A DNA stretch of 64,000 nucleotides from the NCBI RefSeq assembly GCF_029167375.1, contig NZ_JARFTP010000015.1, positions 1 to 64,000 of the forward strand, in the 5' to 3' direction. Source of the stretch: Tsukamurella sp. 8F. Lineage in GTDB: Bacteria; Actinomycetota; Actinomycetes; Mycobacteriales; Mycobacteriaceae. The translations under genes and the position numbers were made by a program. The first letter of the stretch is position 1, and every line of letters begins with the position of its first letter. Shown in pieces: positions 53,852 to 62,364 of this stretch. The notes beneath the pieces were generated by a model. That model saw nothing but the letters and a program-made list of their open reading frames with translations. It was not told where the DNA came from and searched no databases.

Positions 53852-55048
53852 GTGGGAGGCAACAGGATGCGCCGGCTGTTCGGCGGGAACGACGAGCCTT
53901 CACCCGCCGTCCCGCCCACCCTCACTGCTCTGACGTCCGCGTTTCTCGAGGTGGACCGACGCTTCTCGGAGCTCGATACCGCCGTGCGCGACGCACAGGA
54001 GGTCGCCGGCGACGGCGACCTCGCCTCGGCGTGGGCGCCGCTCGTCGACCGCTTCGGCGCCGCAACGGAGCGCTACATGTGGGCGAGCGGTTCGGAACAG
54101 GGAACGCGACCACCCACCGCGGCCGATCAAGACGCGTGCGGTCGCGAGCTGAACGAGATCGCGGCAGCAATGGATCGCTTCCGGTCCCGCAACGAGAGCC
54201 GCATCGCCAGCGCCCGGGGCGCCCGCGCGGTCTCCGAACGTAAGCTGCTGGCGGCACGGACCGCCGCGAACGGAGTCACGACCAGGCTCGAGTCGCCCGA
54301 GGCGGCCCCCTACCTACAGCTCACCACCGTCGGGGCCGCCACCGACGCGCTCATCGCAGCGATGGGGCGACTCGACGGCGCACCCGATGTTCCGACCCGG
54401 GACACCGCTGCCGACGAGGTGGACGCCGCCGCCGCGCAGGTACACGCCGCGCTCGACGCGGCCCCCGGCCTCCCCGATGCGGCGCGGCGCGCGATCGCCT
54501 CGGCCACCACCCGCCTCAGCGCGGTCCGCACGCGTGCCGAGGGCCTCGGCCCGACCCGCTCCGCGATCCTGCGAGAGTTCAGCTCGGAGTGTTCGGCCGA
54601 CCTCGTCGACAACGACCGGGTCGCCGCAGACGAAGCCCGCGCCGCAGAGGCTGCGCTCCAAGACGCCCAACGGTGCCTCGCCACCGAATCGCCCGACGGT
54701 GCCCTCGATGCCGTTTCGACGGCGCGCGACCACCTCGAGCGGGCGGGCCGCGCGGTCGACGCCGTCACCGAGAGGCTCCGGCTCCTGCGCGAAGTCCGCG
54801 CCGACACGAACGTGCCCGCCGATAAGGCCCGCTTCAAACTCCGCGACGCTCAGCACCTCGCGGTCCAGAAGCGGCTTGTAGGCGAGTGGGGTTCGGTCCT
54901 CGACGCGCAGCACGACCGGATCGAGCGGGCGTCGCAGGCCCTCGAACGCGTGCACCCGGACTACTGGCGCTACCTCCAGGAATTGGAGGCCGTCGAACGC
55001 GATATCGCGCAGGTGGTCTCGCGCATGCGTGGGACGGCGAACCCGTGA
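53852..55048 (+). CDS. Long helical coiled-coil protein of the Ter locus, function unknown
   Basis: This ~398-residue soluble protein is almost entirely helical, with heptad-rich runs at FLEVDRRFSELDTAVRDAQEVAG, LNEIAAAMDRFRSRNESRIASARG, DEARAAEAALQDAQRCLATE and LEAVERDIAQVVSRMRG, and no membrane segments. I see no known domain. Two starts are possible, GTG 53852 and ATG 53867 (MRRLFGGNDEPS). Its stop overlaps the GTG of the CitE-like gene (GTGA), so it is translated with the Ter enzymes and may scaffold or regulate them, in the way TelA-like proteins accompany other ter clusters, though it does not look like TelA to me. Confidence 0.72.
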   Translation: MGGNRMRRLFGGNDEPSPAVPPTLTALTSAFLEVDRRFSELDTAVRDAQEVAGDGDLASAWAPLVDRFGAATERYMWASGSEQGTRPPTAADQDACGRELNEIAAAMDRFRSRNESRIASARGARAVSERKLLAARTAANGVTTRLESPEAAPYLQLTTVGAATDALIAAMGRLDGAPDVPTRDTAADEVDAAAAQVHAALDAAPGLPDAARRAIASATTRLSAVRTRAEGLGPTRSAILREFSSECSADLVDNDRVAADEARAAEAALQDAQRCLATESPDGALDAVSTARDHLERAGRAVDAVTERLRLLREVRADTNVPADKARFKLRDAQHLAVQKRLVGEWGSVLDAQHDRIERASQALERVHPDYWRYLQELEAVERDIAQVVSRMRGTANP

Positions 55049-56208
55049 CTGCCGCGCCGCTGCCCGCGCCGTCCGCACTTCGGCACTTCCATCGACTGCC
55101 GCAGTCCGACGTTGACGCCCTGTTCCTTTGCGCCCCGCAGCCTTTCACCGACGACGCCCCGCGGGACCTGCTCGCGCACGCGCTCGGCGCCACGCTCTAC
55201 GTCCCCGCGACCCGACCCGGTCTCGCGGAGCTCGTAGCCCGGCGGTACGCGGACGGGGTCGCGTCCATGGTGGTCGACCTCGAGGACGCGGTAGCCGACG
55301 ACGACGTCGAAAAGGCTACCCTGCAGGCGATCTCGGCCCTGCGGGAGCTAGCGGGCACTCCAGCGGCGGCGATGCTGCTGTTCGTCCGGCCGCGCAGCGC
55401 AGGGGCGATCACGCGGATCACCGAAGCCCTCGGCCCGGAGGTCGAGGCCCTCACCGGCTTCGTCCTGCCCAAGTTCGCTGCCGCCGACGGCACCTCGTCC
55501 CTGGCTGCCGTCGCGGATGCCTCCGAGCGAGCGGGTAAGTGGCTCTATGCGATGCCGGTTCTAGAAGGACCTGAGCTCGTATACCGCGAGAGCCGGGACG
55601 CCGAGCTGGATGGGATCGCCGCTCTCCTCGCAGCGCACCGCGAGCGCATTCTCGCGGTTCGCGTCGGCGCCACGGATATGTGCAGTCTGTTCGGCATCCG
55701 CCGCGACCGCGATCTCACCGTGTACGACGTACGCGTGGTGGCGGATGCGATAGCGGCGATCGTCAACCGGTTCGGCCGCAGCGACGGGACGGGCTTCGTC
55801 GTCACGGGCCCTGTTTGGGAGTACTTCGACAGCGATGCACGTTCGCACGCAAAGGCTTTCGGAGCGCGTCCGGGCGGCCCGTTCCCCGTGTCCCCGGATA
55901 TCGGCGGCCTGCTGCGCGAGGTCGCACTCGACCGAGCGAACGGACTGTACGGCAAGACCGTCATCCATCCGTCGCACGTGCCCGTGGTGCACGCGCTGGC
56001 AGCCGTATCGCACGAGGAGTACCAGGACGCACTGGACATCGGCCGAGCCGGCTCGGGCATCACCCCGTCGGCATACCGGAACAAGATGAACGAGGTGAAG
56101 CCGCACCGGCTCTGGGCCGAACAGACACTGCTGCGCGCATCGGCATTCGGCGTGATCCGCGCCGGAGTGACACATGCCGACCTACTCCGCGCGTTGGCGG
56201 AACGATGA
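55045..56208 (+). CDS. Ter-associated CitE-like C-C bond lyase
   Basis: This 387-residue TIM-barrel protein belongs to the HpcH/CitE-like C-C bond lyase family that recurs in ter clusters. Visible motifs: ADGVASMVVDLEDAVADDDVEKAT (residues 69-92, with the DLEDAV metal-site Glu80/Asp81), MLLFVRPRSAG, VLPKFAAADG, MPVLEGPELVYRES, and VRVGATDMCSLFGIRRDRD. It probably cleaves or forms a carbon-carbon bond in a metabolite made by this operon. It is coupled by overlapping codons to both neighbours (GTGA upstream, ATGA downstream). Confidence 0.85.
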   Translation: MTAAPLPAPSALRHFHRLPQSDVDALFLCAPQPFTDDAPRDLLAHALGATLYVPATRPGLAELVARRYADGVASMVVDLEDAVADDDVEKATLQAISALRELAGTPAAAMLLFVRPRSAGAITRITEALGPEVEALTGFVLPKFAAADGTSSLAAVADASERAGKWLYAMPVLEGPELVYRESRDAELDGIAALLAAHRERILAVRVGATDMCSLFGIRRDRDLTVYDVRVVADAIAAIVNRFGRSDGTGFVVTGPVWEYFDSDARSHAKAFGARPGGPFPVSPDIGGLLREVALDRANGLYGKTVIHPSHVPVVHALAAVSHEEYQDALDIGRAGSGITPSAYRNKMNEVKPHRLWAEQTLLRASAFGVIRAGVTHADLLRALAER

Positions 56209-57455
56209 CCGCCGCCGCGCCCTGGTCCGTGTCGGAACTCGGCTTGCGCGTGCATGACTCGCCCGACGGAACACCCGTGAGTCATCTGATCCGACCCGGG
56301 CTGCGCCAGAACCCCCGACGCGCCCACCTACTGGTGTCGACTGTATTGGGCAAACACCTCCCCACTCCGCCGGCGACGGTGCGCGATTCGGCAGACGCGC
56401 TCGCCGATCAGGTCGCCGTCCTCCTGCGCGGCGCTCCCGCGACAGTGTTCGGTTTCGCCGAGACCGCGACGGGACTCGGCCACTGCGTCGCTGCACGGCT
56501 CGGCTCGGAGGTGTACCTGCACTCGACGCGCCGTAGGGGCGCCCACACACATGGGACATTCACCGAGGGCCATTCGCATGCGACGGAACATCTCCTGCAG
56601 CCGAGTTCGCCCGAGCTCCTCGATTCCGGCCGGGTCCTGGTCCTGGTGGACGACGAGATCTCCACCGGTACGACCGCACTCGACTCGATCCGGGCGCTGC
56701 ACGCGATCACCCCGCACGACCGATACATCGTCGCGTCGCTGGTCGACGTGCGTAACAACGTGCAGCACTCGGCCGCACCATCGATCGAGTTCGTATCGCT
56801 GGCAACGGGATCGGTAGACGTCCCGACCGGCCTACCGGAGCTGGTCGCAGATCTGCCTTCCGCTGAGTGGAATCCGATCTCCCCGCGCGCAGGCGCGACC
56901 CGCATCCTGCAGGTCCCCTGGCCGAGCGACGTGCCCGACGGCGGTCGGCACGGGGTGCTGCGCCAGGAGCACGACCGAATCCGCTCGGCGGCCGGCGACG
57001 TCGCTCTCGCGGTATCTCCACATCTCGACCCCGGCCGACGACTACTGGTTGTAGGACACGAAGAGCTCATGTACCTGCCGCTATGCGTCGCCGAATCCCT
57101 CGGCGAGATCGGCTTCGATGTGCACTACCAAACCACAACGCGGTCACCTGCTTACGTGTTTGACTCACCGGACTATCCGCTGCGTCGCGGCTTCCGCTTC
57201 ATCTCTCCGGAGCCGGATCCGGCCCCCTACAGGCATCTCTACAACGCAGAACTGCCGGGCACGGACCGACCGACTCAGATCCTCTTCGTCGCCGATTCAC
57301 GCGCCGACACCGACAGGCTCCGTGCGCCCGGCGGTCTGCTGGACGTCCTCACGGCCGCTGGGCATGACGTCACCGTCGCAGTAGTACCAGCGTCGCGCCA
57401 GGAGGATCTCGCGCAGGCCCGCCGCCCGCTCAGCCACCGGGCGGCGCAGCGGTGA
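56205..57455 (+). CDS. Ter-associated phosphoribosyltransferase with TRSP domain
   Basis: This 416-residue protein has a type I phosphoribosyltransferase fold (residues 75-215) with the PRPP loop LVLVDDEISTGTTALDS at 145-161 and a flexible loop region (HSTRRRGAHTHGTFTEGHSHATEH, a notable His-rich stretch). The C-terminal half (about 235-416; VVGHEELMYLPLCVAESL, FDVHYQTTTRSPAYVF, SPEPDPAPYRHLYNAEL) fits the TRSP domain that accompanies this PRTase in ter clusters, where it is proposed to act on the product. Overlaps the CitE-like gene and the next gene by 4 bases each. Confidence 0.85.
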   Translation: MTAAAPWSVSELGLRVHDSPDGTPVSHLIRPGLRQNPRRAHLLVSTVLGKHLPTPPATVRDSADALADQVAVLLRGAPATVFGFAETATGLGHCVAARLGSEVYLHSTRRRGAHTHGTFTEGHSHATEHLLQPSSPELLDSGRVLVLVDDEISTGTTALDSIRALHAITPHDRYIVASLVDVRNNVQHSAAPSIEFVSLATGSVDVPTGLPELVADLPSAEWNPISPRAGATRILQVPWPSDVPDGGRHGVLRQEHDRIRSAAGDVALAVSPHLDPGRRLLVVGHEELMYLPLCVAESLGEIGFDVHYQTTTRSPAYVFDSPDYPLRRGFRFISPEPDPAPYRHLYNAELPGTDRPTQILFVADSRADTDRLRAPGGLLDVLTAAGHDVTVAVVPASRQEDLAQARRPLSHRAAQR

Positions 57456-58564
57456 GCGCGATCGCCACCCCGCCGCTCCGGGGTCCGACATTCGGCTCGT
57501 ACCGTCCGGACGAGGTCATCTGGCTGCTCAAGGACCTGTCGACCGTCCCCCTGGAGGCCGCTGTCGACGAACGCGAGCACGGGATCCAGTCCGGTACTGC
57601 GCATTACGCCGAGTCACTGCCAGTCGAGTATCAGCCGACCGCAGCGTATCGGGCGCTGTTCGACGTGGCACTCACGGAGTCCGCTCCCCGCCTCGCAGAG
57701 GCGGTCGGCGCGGTGACGGAGCTGCTGCTCGCCGAACGCGGACGCGATTTGACGCTCGTATCCCTCGCCCGCGCCGGCACACCGATCGGCGTACTCATAC
57801 GACGGTGGGCCGCTCGGTTCCACGGGCTCGAACTCCCGCACTACTCGATCTCCATCGTCCGCGACCGCGGCATCGACGAGGTGGCACTGAACCACCTGGT
57901 GGCGCGACATGACCCGGGATCGATCGTGTTCGTGGACGGATGGACCGGCAAGGGCGCGATCACCCGCGAACTGACGGCAGCACTCGATGAATACGACGGG
58001 CCCGCTCTGAATCCCGACCTCGCAGTCCTTGCGGACCCGGGCGCGTGTGCGCGCACCTACGGTACCCGCGACGACTTCCTGATCGCATCGGCATGCCTCA
58101 ACTCGACGGTGTCCGGACTCGTGTCGAGGACCGTTCTGAATGCGCAGTACATCGGGCCCCGCGACTTCCACGGTGCGAAGTTCTATGTGGACCTCGCACC
58201 GCATGACGTGTCGAACCTGTTGCTGGATACGGTGTCCGGGCACTTCGCCGACTCGTCCGACGCGGCGCGAACCCGGGCTACCGAGCTCGGCGCCGCCGAC
58301 CGCACGCCGACGTGGGCGGGCTGGCGCTCGGTCGAAGACGTCCGGCTGGAGTACGGCATCTCGTCCGCGAACCTGGTGAAGCCGGGGATCGGCGAGACCA
58401 CCCGCGTTCTGCTGCGGCGGGTCCCGTGGCGCGTACTCGTGCGCGACGCGGAGGCCCCCGAGCACCGGCACATCCGCCGGCTGGCCGAGGAACGCGGCGT
58501 ACCCGTCGATGTCGTGCCGGAGCTCACATACGCATGTATGGGCTTGGTCAAGGAGGGCGCGTGA
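57452..58564 (+). CDS. StiP-family PRTase-like protein of the Ter locus
   Basis: This 370-residue protein carries a second PRTase-like core: SLARAGTPIGVLIRRWAARFHGLELPHYSISIVRDRGID and IVFVDGWTGKGAITREL at about 158-174 in PRPP-loop position. The C-terminal third (WRVLVRDAEAPEHRHIRRLAEERGVPVDVVPELTYACMGLVKEGA) resembles a PELOTA-type RNA-binding domain, as in StiP/ter-associated homologues. StiP was named after a cysteine-protease-like assignment, but the architecture here is PRTase-PELOTA. It probably works on a nucleotide-like precursor with its neighbours. GTG start overlaps the previous stop. Confidence 0.82.
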   Translation: MSAIATPPLRGPTFGSYRPDEVIWLLKDLSTVPLEAAVDEREHGIQSGTAHYAESLPVEYQPTAAYRALFDVALTESAPRLAEAVGAVTELLLAERGRDLTLVSLARAGTPIGVLIRRWAARFHGLELPHYSISIVRDRGIDEVALNHLVARHDPGSIVFVDGWTGKGAITRELTAALDEYDGPALNPDLAVLADPGACARTYGTRDDFLIASACLNSTVSGLVSRTVLNAQYIGPRDFHGAKFYVDLAPHDVSNLLLDTVSGHFADSSDAARTRATELGAADRTPTWAGWRSVEDVRLEYGISSANLVKPGIGETTRVLLRRVPWRVLVRDAEAPEHRHIRRLAEERGVPVDVVPELTYACMGLVKEGA

Positions 58565-59406
58565 AGAACACGCTCGTGACGTCGGACCTCGACCGGACGC
58601 TCATCTACAGCCGCAGTGCGGGCGGCGAGGCATTCGCTCGGCACGAGACCGTTTGCGTCGAGATGTACGACGGATCGCCTCTGTCGCACATGACCCTTCG
58701 AAGCCGGGAGATCCTCGCCGCTCTGCAGGAGCACGCAGAGCTCGTGCCGGTCACGACCCGCACGCCCGAACAGTACGGCCGGGTCGTGCTGCCGGGCTCG
58801 GGATCCCGCTACGCCATCGCCAGCAACGGTGGCGCCGTCCTCGTCGACGGTGAACGCGACCCCGTGTGGCGCGGCGCGGTGGATGCACTGGTCGCCGAGC
58901 TTCCCGCCTCGCTCGAAGACATCGTCGACCGGCTCGGACCGCTCACCGAAGGATGGGCGCGACTGCGAGTGGCGGACGGGCTGTTCTGCTACCTGGTCGC
59001 CGATCATCCGCCCGCCCACTTCGTCGACCGCTGGCGCGGGCACTGCGTCCCTCTCGGCTGGGACGTGTCGCAACAGGGCCGCAAGATCTATACGGTTCCG
59101 CGGCCGGCGACCAAAGAGGCAGCCATCGCAGAGGTCCGGCGTCGGCTGATCTCTGAGGGCCGACTGGCCGCCGACGCACGAGTGCTCGCCGCGGGTGACG
59201 GCATGCTGGATCTCGGTATGCTGCGGGCCGCCGATGCCGCCATCCGCCCCCGCCACGGCGAACTCGAGGCCGCGGGCGTCACCTACGACGGTCTCGCGGT
59301 GACCGCCGGGGCCGGGCTCGGTGCGGGCGAGGAGATCGCCCGCTGGTTCCAGATCAATTGCACGACCGTACTTCCCGATGAAGGAGTCCGCGCATGTCCT
59401 CTCTGA
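58561..59406 (+). CDS. HAD-superfamily phosphatase of the Ter locus
   Basis: This 281-residue protein has the HAD catalytic motif I TSDLDRTLIY (Asp9, Asp11), motif II in VPVTTRTPEQYGR, a C2-type cap domain in the middle (residues 85-185), and the GDGMLDLGMLRAADAAIRPRHGEL metal-binding motif IV near the C terminus. HAD phosphatases are a fixed member of ter biosynthetic modules. Its last 13 bases overlap the start of the tandem TerD gene. Start is GTG 58561, overlapping the StiP-family stop. Confidence 0.88.
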   Translation: MKNTLVTSDLDRTLIYSRSAGGEAFARHETVCVEMYDGSPLSHMTLRSREILAALQEHAELVPVTTRTPEQYGRVVLPGSGSRYAIASNGGAVLVDGERDPVWRGAVDALVAELPASLEDIVDRLGPLTEGWARLRVADGLFCYLVADHPPAHFVDRWRGHCVPLGWDVSQQGRKIYTVPRPATKEAAIAEVRRRLISEGRLAADARVLAAGDGMLDLGMLRAADAAIRPRHGELEAAGVTYDGLAVTAGAGLGAGEEIARWFQINCTTVLPDEGVRACPL

Positions 59407-60755
59407 CCAAAGGCCAGAACGGCCCCCTCGCCCCCGGACCCGTGGCGGTCACGGTCGACCTCCCGGCGCCCGCCGATCTATCCGCTCTACTCGTCACCGC
59501 CGCCGGGAAGGTGCGCACCGATGCGGACTTCGTGTTCTTCAACCAGCCCGACGGGCCGGGGGTGCAGCTGCAGAACGGGCTGGTCCGAATCGACCCGTCG
59601 GCGGTTCCCGCCGACATCGAGCAGGTTCGCGTCGTCATCACCCTCCACGACGCCTCCAGCAGCTTCGGGCAGTTCGGTCGGCCGGTCGCGCGGGTCTCCG
59701 ACGGCGCGGGTAATCCGCTGTACGACTACACGATGGACGGTCTCGGTAGCGAGTCCGTGGTCATCGCGCTAGAGGTTTACCGGCGTCAGGGGGCGTGGAA
59801 GGTGCGCGCCGTCGGGCAGGGCTACGCCGGAGGTTTCGCCGACCTCGTCCGCGACCACGGGGTGTCCGTCGACGACGAGCCCGCGGCACCCGCTGCACCG
59901 ACAGCCCCTGCTGCGCCACCCGCACCCACGACGCCTGCGGCGCCGTACGACCCTGTGCCACAGCAGGGCACGTACACGCCACCCCCGGCGCCACCATCGG
60001 CACCTGGGCCACAGGGCGACTACGCACCCGCTGCCGGCTCCGCACCGACCGACTACTTCTCGCCGTCCTACACGCCGCCGCAGCAGCACGCTCACCAGCC
60101 ATCGCAACAGCCGTCTGCACCGGCGCCTCAGGCACCGCAGCACGGTGGCGAGGTGAGCCTGACGAAGAACCGTCGGGTGGATCTCCGCAAAGGCCAGAAG
60201 GTGGTTCTGCGCAAGGACGGTGGCGTGGCCCTGACGTCGATCATGATGGGCCTCGGATGGGATCCGGTGCAGCGGCGCGGCGGACTCTTCGGCGGCGGCC
60301 GATCGTCCGATATCGACCTGGACGCGTCGGCGATCCTCTACTCGGGCCCGAAGCCCGTGGACATCGTGTACTTCGGCCAGCTGTCCTCCCGCGACGGTTC
60401 CGTCGTCCATTCCGGCGACAACCTCACCGGGGAGGGAGAGGGCGATGACGAGGCGATCCGCGTGGATCTGCACCGGATCCCGCCGCAGGTGACCACGCTG
60501 CTGTTCATTGTGACCTCGTACCGCGGCCAGAAGTTCGACCAGATCGCGAACGCTTTCTGCCGCCTCGTCGATTCGACCACGAACATCGAGCTCGCTCGCT
60601 ACGCCTTACAGGGCGGCATGCCTTACACCGCGATGGTCATGTGCACACTGCACCGACAGGGCGGCGAGTGGAAGATGCAGGCCGTCGGCGAGTGTCTGGA
60701 CGCGAAGACCGCCAAGCAGGCACTCCCCGGCCTCGGCCGCTTCCTTCCCGCCTAG
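59394..60755 (+). CDS. Tandem TerD-domain protein
   Basis: This 453-residue protein has two TerD domains. The N-terminal domain (residues 1-160; MSSLTKGQNGPLAP, DFVFFNQPDGPGVQ, VVIALEVYRRQGAWKVRAVGQGYAGGFADLVRDHGVSV) lacks the GDN-TG-G-GDDE calcium loop. A Pro/Gln/Ala-rich linker (165-240) leads to a C-terminal domain (245-440) that keeps the full motif GDNLTGEGEGDDE at about 341-353 and GGEWKMQAVGECLDAKTAKQALPG. A mixed degenerate plus canonical pair could form an intramolecular dimer with one active calcium site (inference). It closes the operon. Confidence 0.9.
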   Translation: MSSLTKGQNGPLAPGPVAVTVDLPAPADLSALLVTAAGKVRTDADFVFFNQPDGPGVQLQNGLVRIDPSAVPADIEQVRVVITLHDASSSFGQFGRPVARVSDGAGNPLYDYTMDGLGSESVVIALEVYRRQGAWKVRAVGQGYAGGFADLVRDHGVSVDDEPAAPAAPTAPAAPPAPTTPAAPYDPVPQQGTYTPPPAPPSAPGPQGDYAPAAGSAPTDYFSPSYTPPQQHAHQPSQQPSAPAPQAPQHGGEVSLTKNRRVDLRKGQKVVLRKDGGVALTSIMMGLGWDPVQRRGGLFGGGRSSDIDLDASAILYSGPKPVDIVYFGQLSSRDGSVVHSGDNLTGEGEGDDEAIRVDLHRIPPQVTTLLFIVTSYRGQKFDQIANAFCRLVDSTTNIELARYALQGGMPYTAMVMCTLHRQGGEWKMQAVGECLDAKTAKQALPGLGRFLPA

Positions 60756-60853
60756 CCCCCTCCCTCGCCCGGCCCGTCACGAACCATGCCCTGAGAGCGC
60801 CTATCCCGCTATATACCGGTATAAGCGCCCTCCGGCTGTGGTTCGTGACCGCA

Positions 60854-61087
60854 TCACTCGCAGGCGACGCCGTCTCCGTCCCGGTCCAGCTTCCGCCTGT
60901 ACCCCGGGTCGCTCACATGGAGCGGCGCGACCCCGGCGGCTCGCGCCGCCGCACAGTTCCGGTAGTAGGCGCTTCCGCCACTGTCGTGCGTCGTGGCCGG
61001 CGTGGTGTAGTCGGTGGTCTGCGGCGACATGACCTCGCTGGTGGGCGGCGAGACGACCGGGCACAGGGTTACGGTCGATGCCGCCAC
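60854..61087 (-). CDS. Excalibur calcium-binding domain protein, weak N terminus
   Basis: The 40 C-terminal residues are an unmistakable excalibur domain (AYYRNCAAARAAGVAPL, then PGYRRKLDRDGDGVACE, with the DxDxDG-type calcium loop and paired cysteines). The upstream part (GTG at 61087: MAASTVTLCPVVSPPTSEVMS) has no proper signal peptide, although in-frame codons further upstream read like one (SPWWLWSVAASTVTLCPVV) but lack any start codon. The gene may therefore be damaged at its 5' end. Excalibur proteins are usually secreted; function unknown. Confidence 0.6.
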   Translation of the reverse strand: MAASTVTLCPVVSPPTSEVMSPQTTDYTTPATTHDSGGSAYYRNCAAARAAGVAPLHVSDPGYRRKLDRDGDGVACE

Positions 61088-61355
61088 CGACCAGAGCCAC
61101 CACGGCGACCGGGCCGCGACCTTCCAGCTCGAGCGCCGCCACAGGAAGGCCCCACCGATCAGCCGCCTTCACCAGAGCCGCCGTCACCGCGGCCACTGCC
61201 TTTCACATTCGCGCCCACCACCGTCGCCCATGCCGCCGCAGCCCCGGGCCGCTACTGCGAGAAGGCGGACCGCAGGGAATCGGGCACGTACAAGAGCCGG
61301 CACGTCACCTGCACGCGGAACGGCAACCGGTACCGCCGAATCGCCGGATCGCCGG
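61078..61355 (+). pseudogene. Frameshifted small secreted-protein gene
   Basis: Two frames together read like one small exported protein. The first (from ATG 61078) gives a signal-peptide-like RPHRSAAFTRAAVTAATAF; skipping C61204 continues as TFAPTTVAHAAAAPGRYCEKADRRESGTYKSRHVTCTRNGNRYRRIA, a signal peptide plus compact Cys-containing domain. The 3' end contains an 8-bp tandem repeat (ATCGCCGG, three copies at about 61338-61361); with a single copy the frame would end RIAD-stop. Two disruptions suggest decay. Evidence is frame logic only, with no named homologue. Confidence 0.4.
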
Positions 61356-61377
61356 ATCGCCGACTGACCTGTGTGAC

Positions 61378-62364
61378 CTATCGCCACGCCTCGGGATTGA
61401 CTGGGTGCGGCGGGATCTCGCCGCGCAGCATGGCAACGGCGTTGTCCGCGCACAGCCGCGACATCGCGGCCCGGACGGCAAGCGTGGCACTCCCGATATG
61501 GGGTAGCAGGACCGTGTTCGGCTGCTCGGTCAAACCGGAGGCGAGCCGCGGTTCGTCCTCGTACACGTCCAGGCCGGCGCCCGCGATCTCGCCGTCGCGT
61601 AGCGCCTCGACCAGCGCCGCCTCATCGACTACGGGGCCACGCGCGGTGTTGACGAGGATCGCGGTGGGCTTCATGCGGCGCAGCACTCGTGCGTCGACGA
61701 GATGCCGAGTCTCGGCGGCGAGCGGCACGTGTACGGAGAGGAAGTCGCTCGTCTCGACCAACTCGTCCCACGCGACGTGGGTGACGCGACCCGCGAGATC
61801 CCCGAGTTCGTCGTCCGTCACCGCGCGATCCGCGGGCGGGCGTGGACAGAAGGCGACCTCCATACCGAATGCGAGCGCCCGGCGAGCGGTCGCCTTACCG
61901 ATTCGACCGAACCCAGCCATGCCCAGGCGTCTTCCGGTCACATCGTGCCCGAGCAGCAGGTCCGGTTCCCAGCCCTTGAAGGCGCCTCGGCGGACGAAGG
62001 CATCGGATTCGACCGCGCGGCGCGCGACACCCAGGATCAGTAGCATCGCGATGTCCGCGGTCGAGTCGGTGAGCACACCCGGCGTGTTCCCGACGATGAT
62101 GGAATTGTCTGTCGCAGCGTCGATGTCGATGTTGTTGAACCCGACGGCGTAGTTGCTGATGCCGGATATCCTGGCGTCGCCCAGTAACTGTGCGTCGAAG
62201 TGGTCGGCCAGCTGGGCGACGACCACGCGGTAATCGCCGGACCGGCACGCCTCCGCCAGTTCCGTTGCACCGAAAGGCCGCTCGGCCAGCCGAACGCTGC
62301 CAGCGGCGGCGAGACGCCGCATCCCATCGCCGGGAAGCTCTGTAGTGACCAGGAAGTCGCTCAT
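61378..62364 (-). CDS. D-isomer-specific 2-hydroxyacid dehydrogenase
   Basis: This 328-residue NAD-dependent dehydrogenase of the glyoxylate/hydroxypyruvate reductase type has the NAD motif RLGMAGFGRIGKATARRALAFG at about 147-168 and catalytic Arg (NTARGPVVDEAAL), Glu (DVYEDEPRL) and His (LLPHIGSAT). Landmarks fit D-glycerate dehydrogenase/glyoxylate reductase. Start ATG 62364 (MSDFLVTTELPGDGM) overlaps the lyase stop by 4 bases, so it is part of the three-gene operon reading leftward from the CoA-transferase. Substrate is inferred by family only. Confidence 0.9.
   Translation of the reverse strand: MSDFLVTTELPGDGMRRLAAAGSVRLAERPFGATELAEACRSGDYRVVVAQLADHFDAQLLGDARISGISNYAVGFNNIDIDAATDNSIIVGNTPGVLTDSTADIAMLLILGVARRAVESDAFVRRGAFKGWEPDLLLGHDVTGRRLGMAGFGRIGKATARRALAFGMEVAFCPRPPADRAVTDDELGDLAGRVTHVAWDELVETSDFLSVHVPLAAETRHLVDARVLRRMKPTAILVNTARGPVVDEAALVEALRDGEIAGAGLDVYEDEPRLASGLTEQPNTVLLPHIGSATLAVRAAMSRLCADNAVAMLRGEIPPHPVNPEAWR

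Noticed and set aside
53852-55048. TelA/KlaA-type toxic-anion resistance protein
   Set aside because: Length is similar and location fits, but I could not see TelA signature sequences; called unknown.
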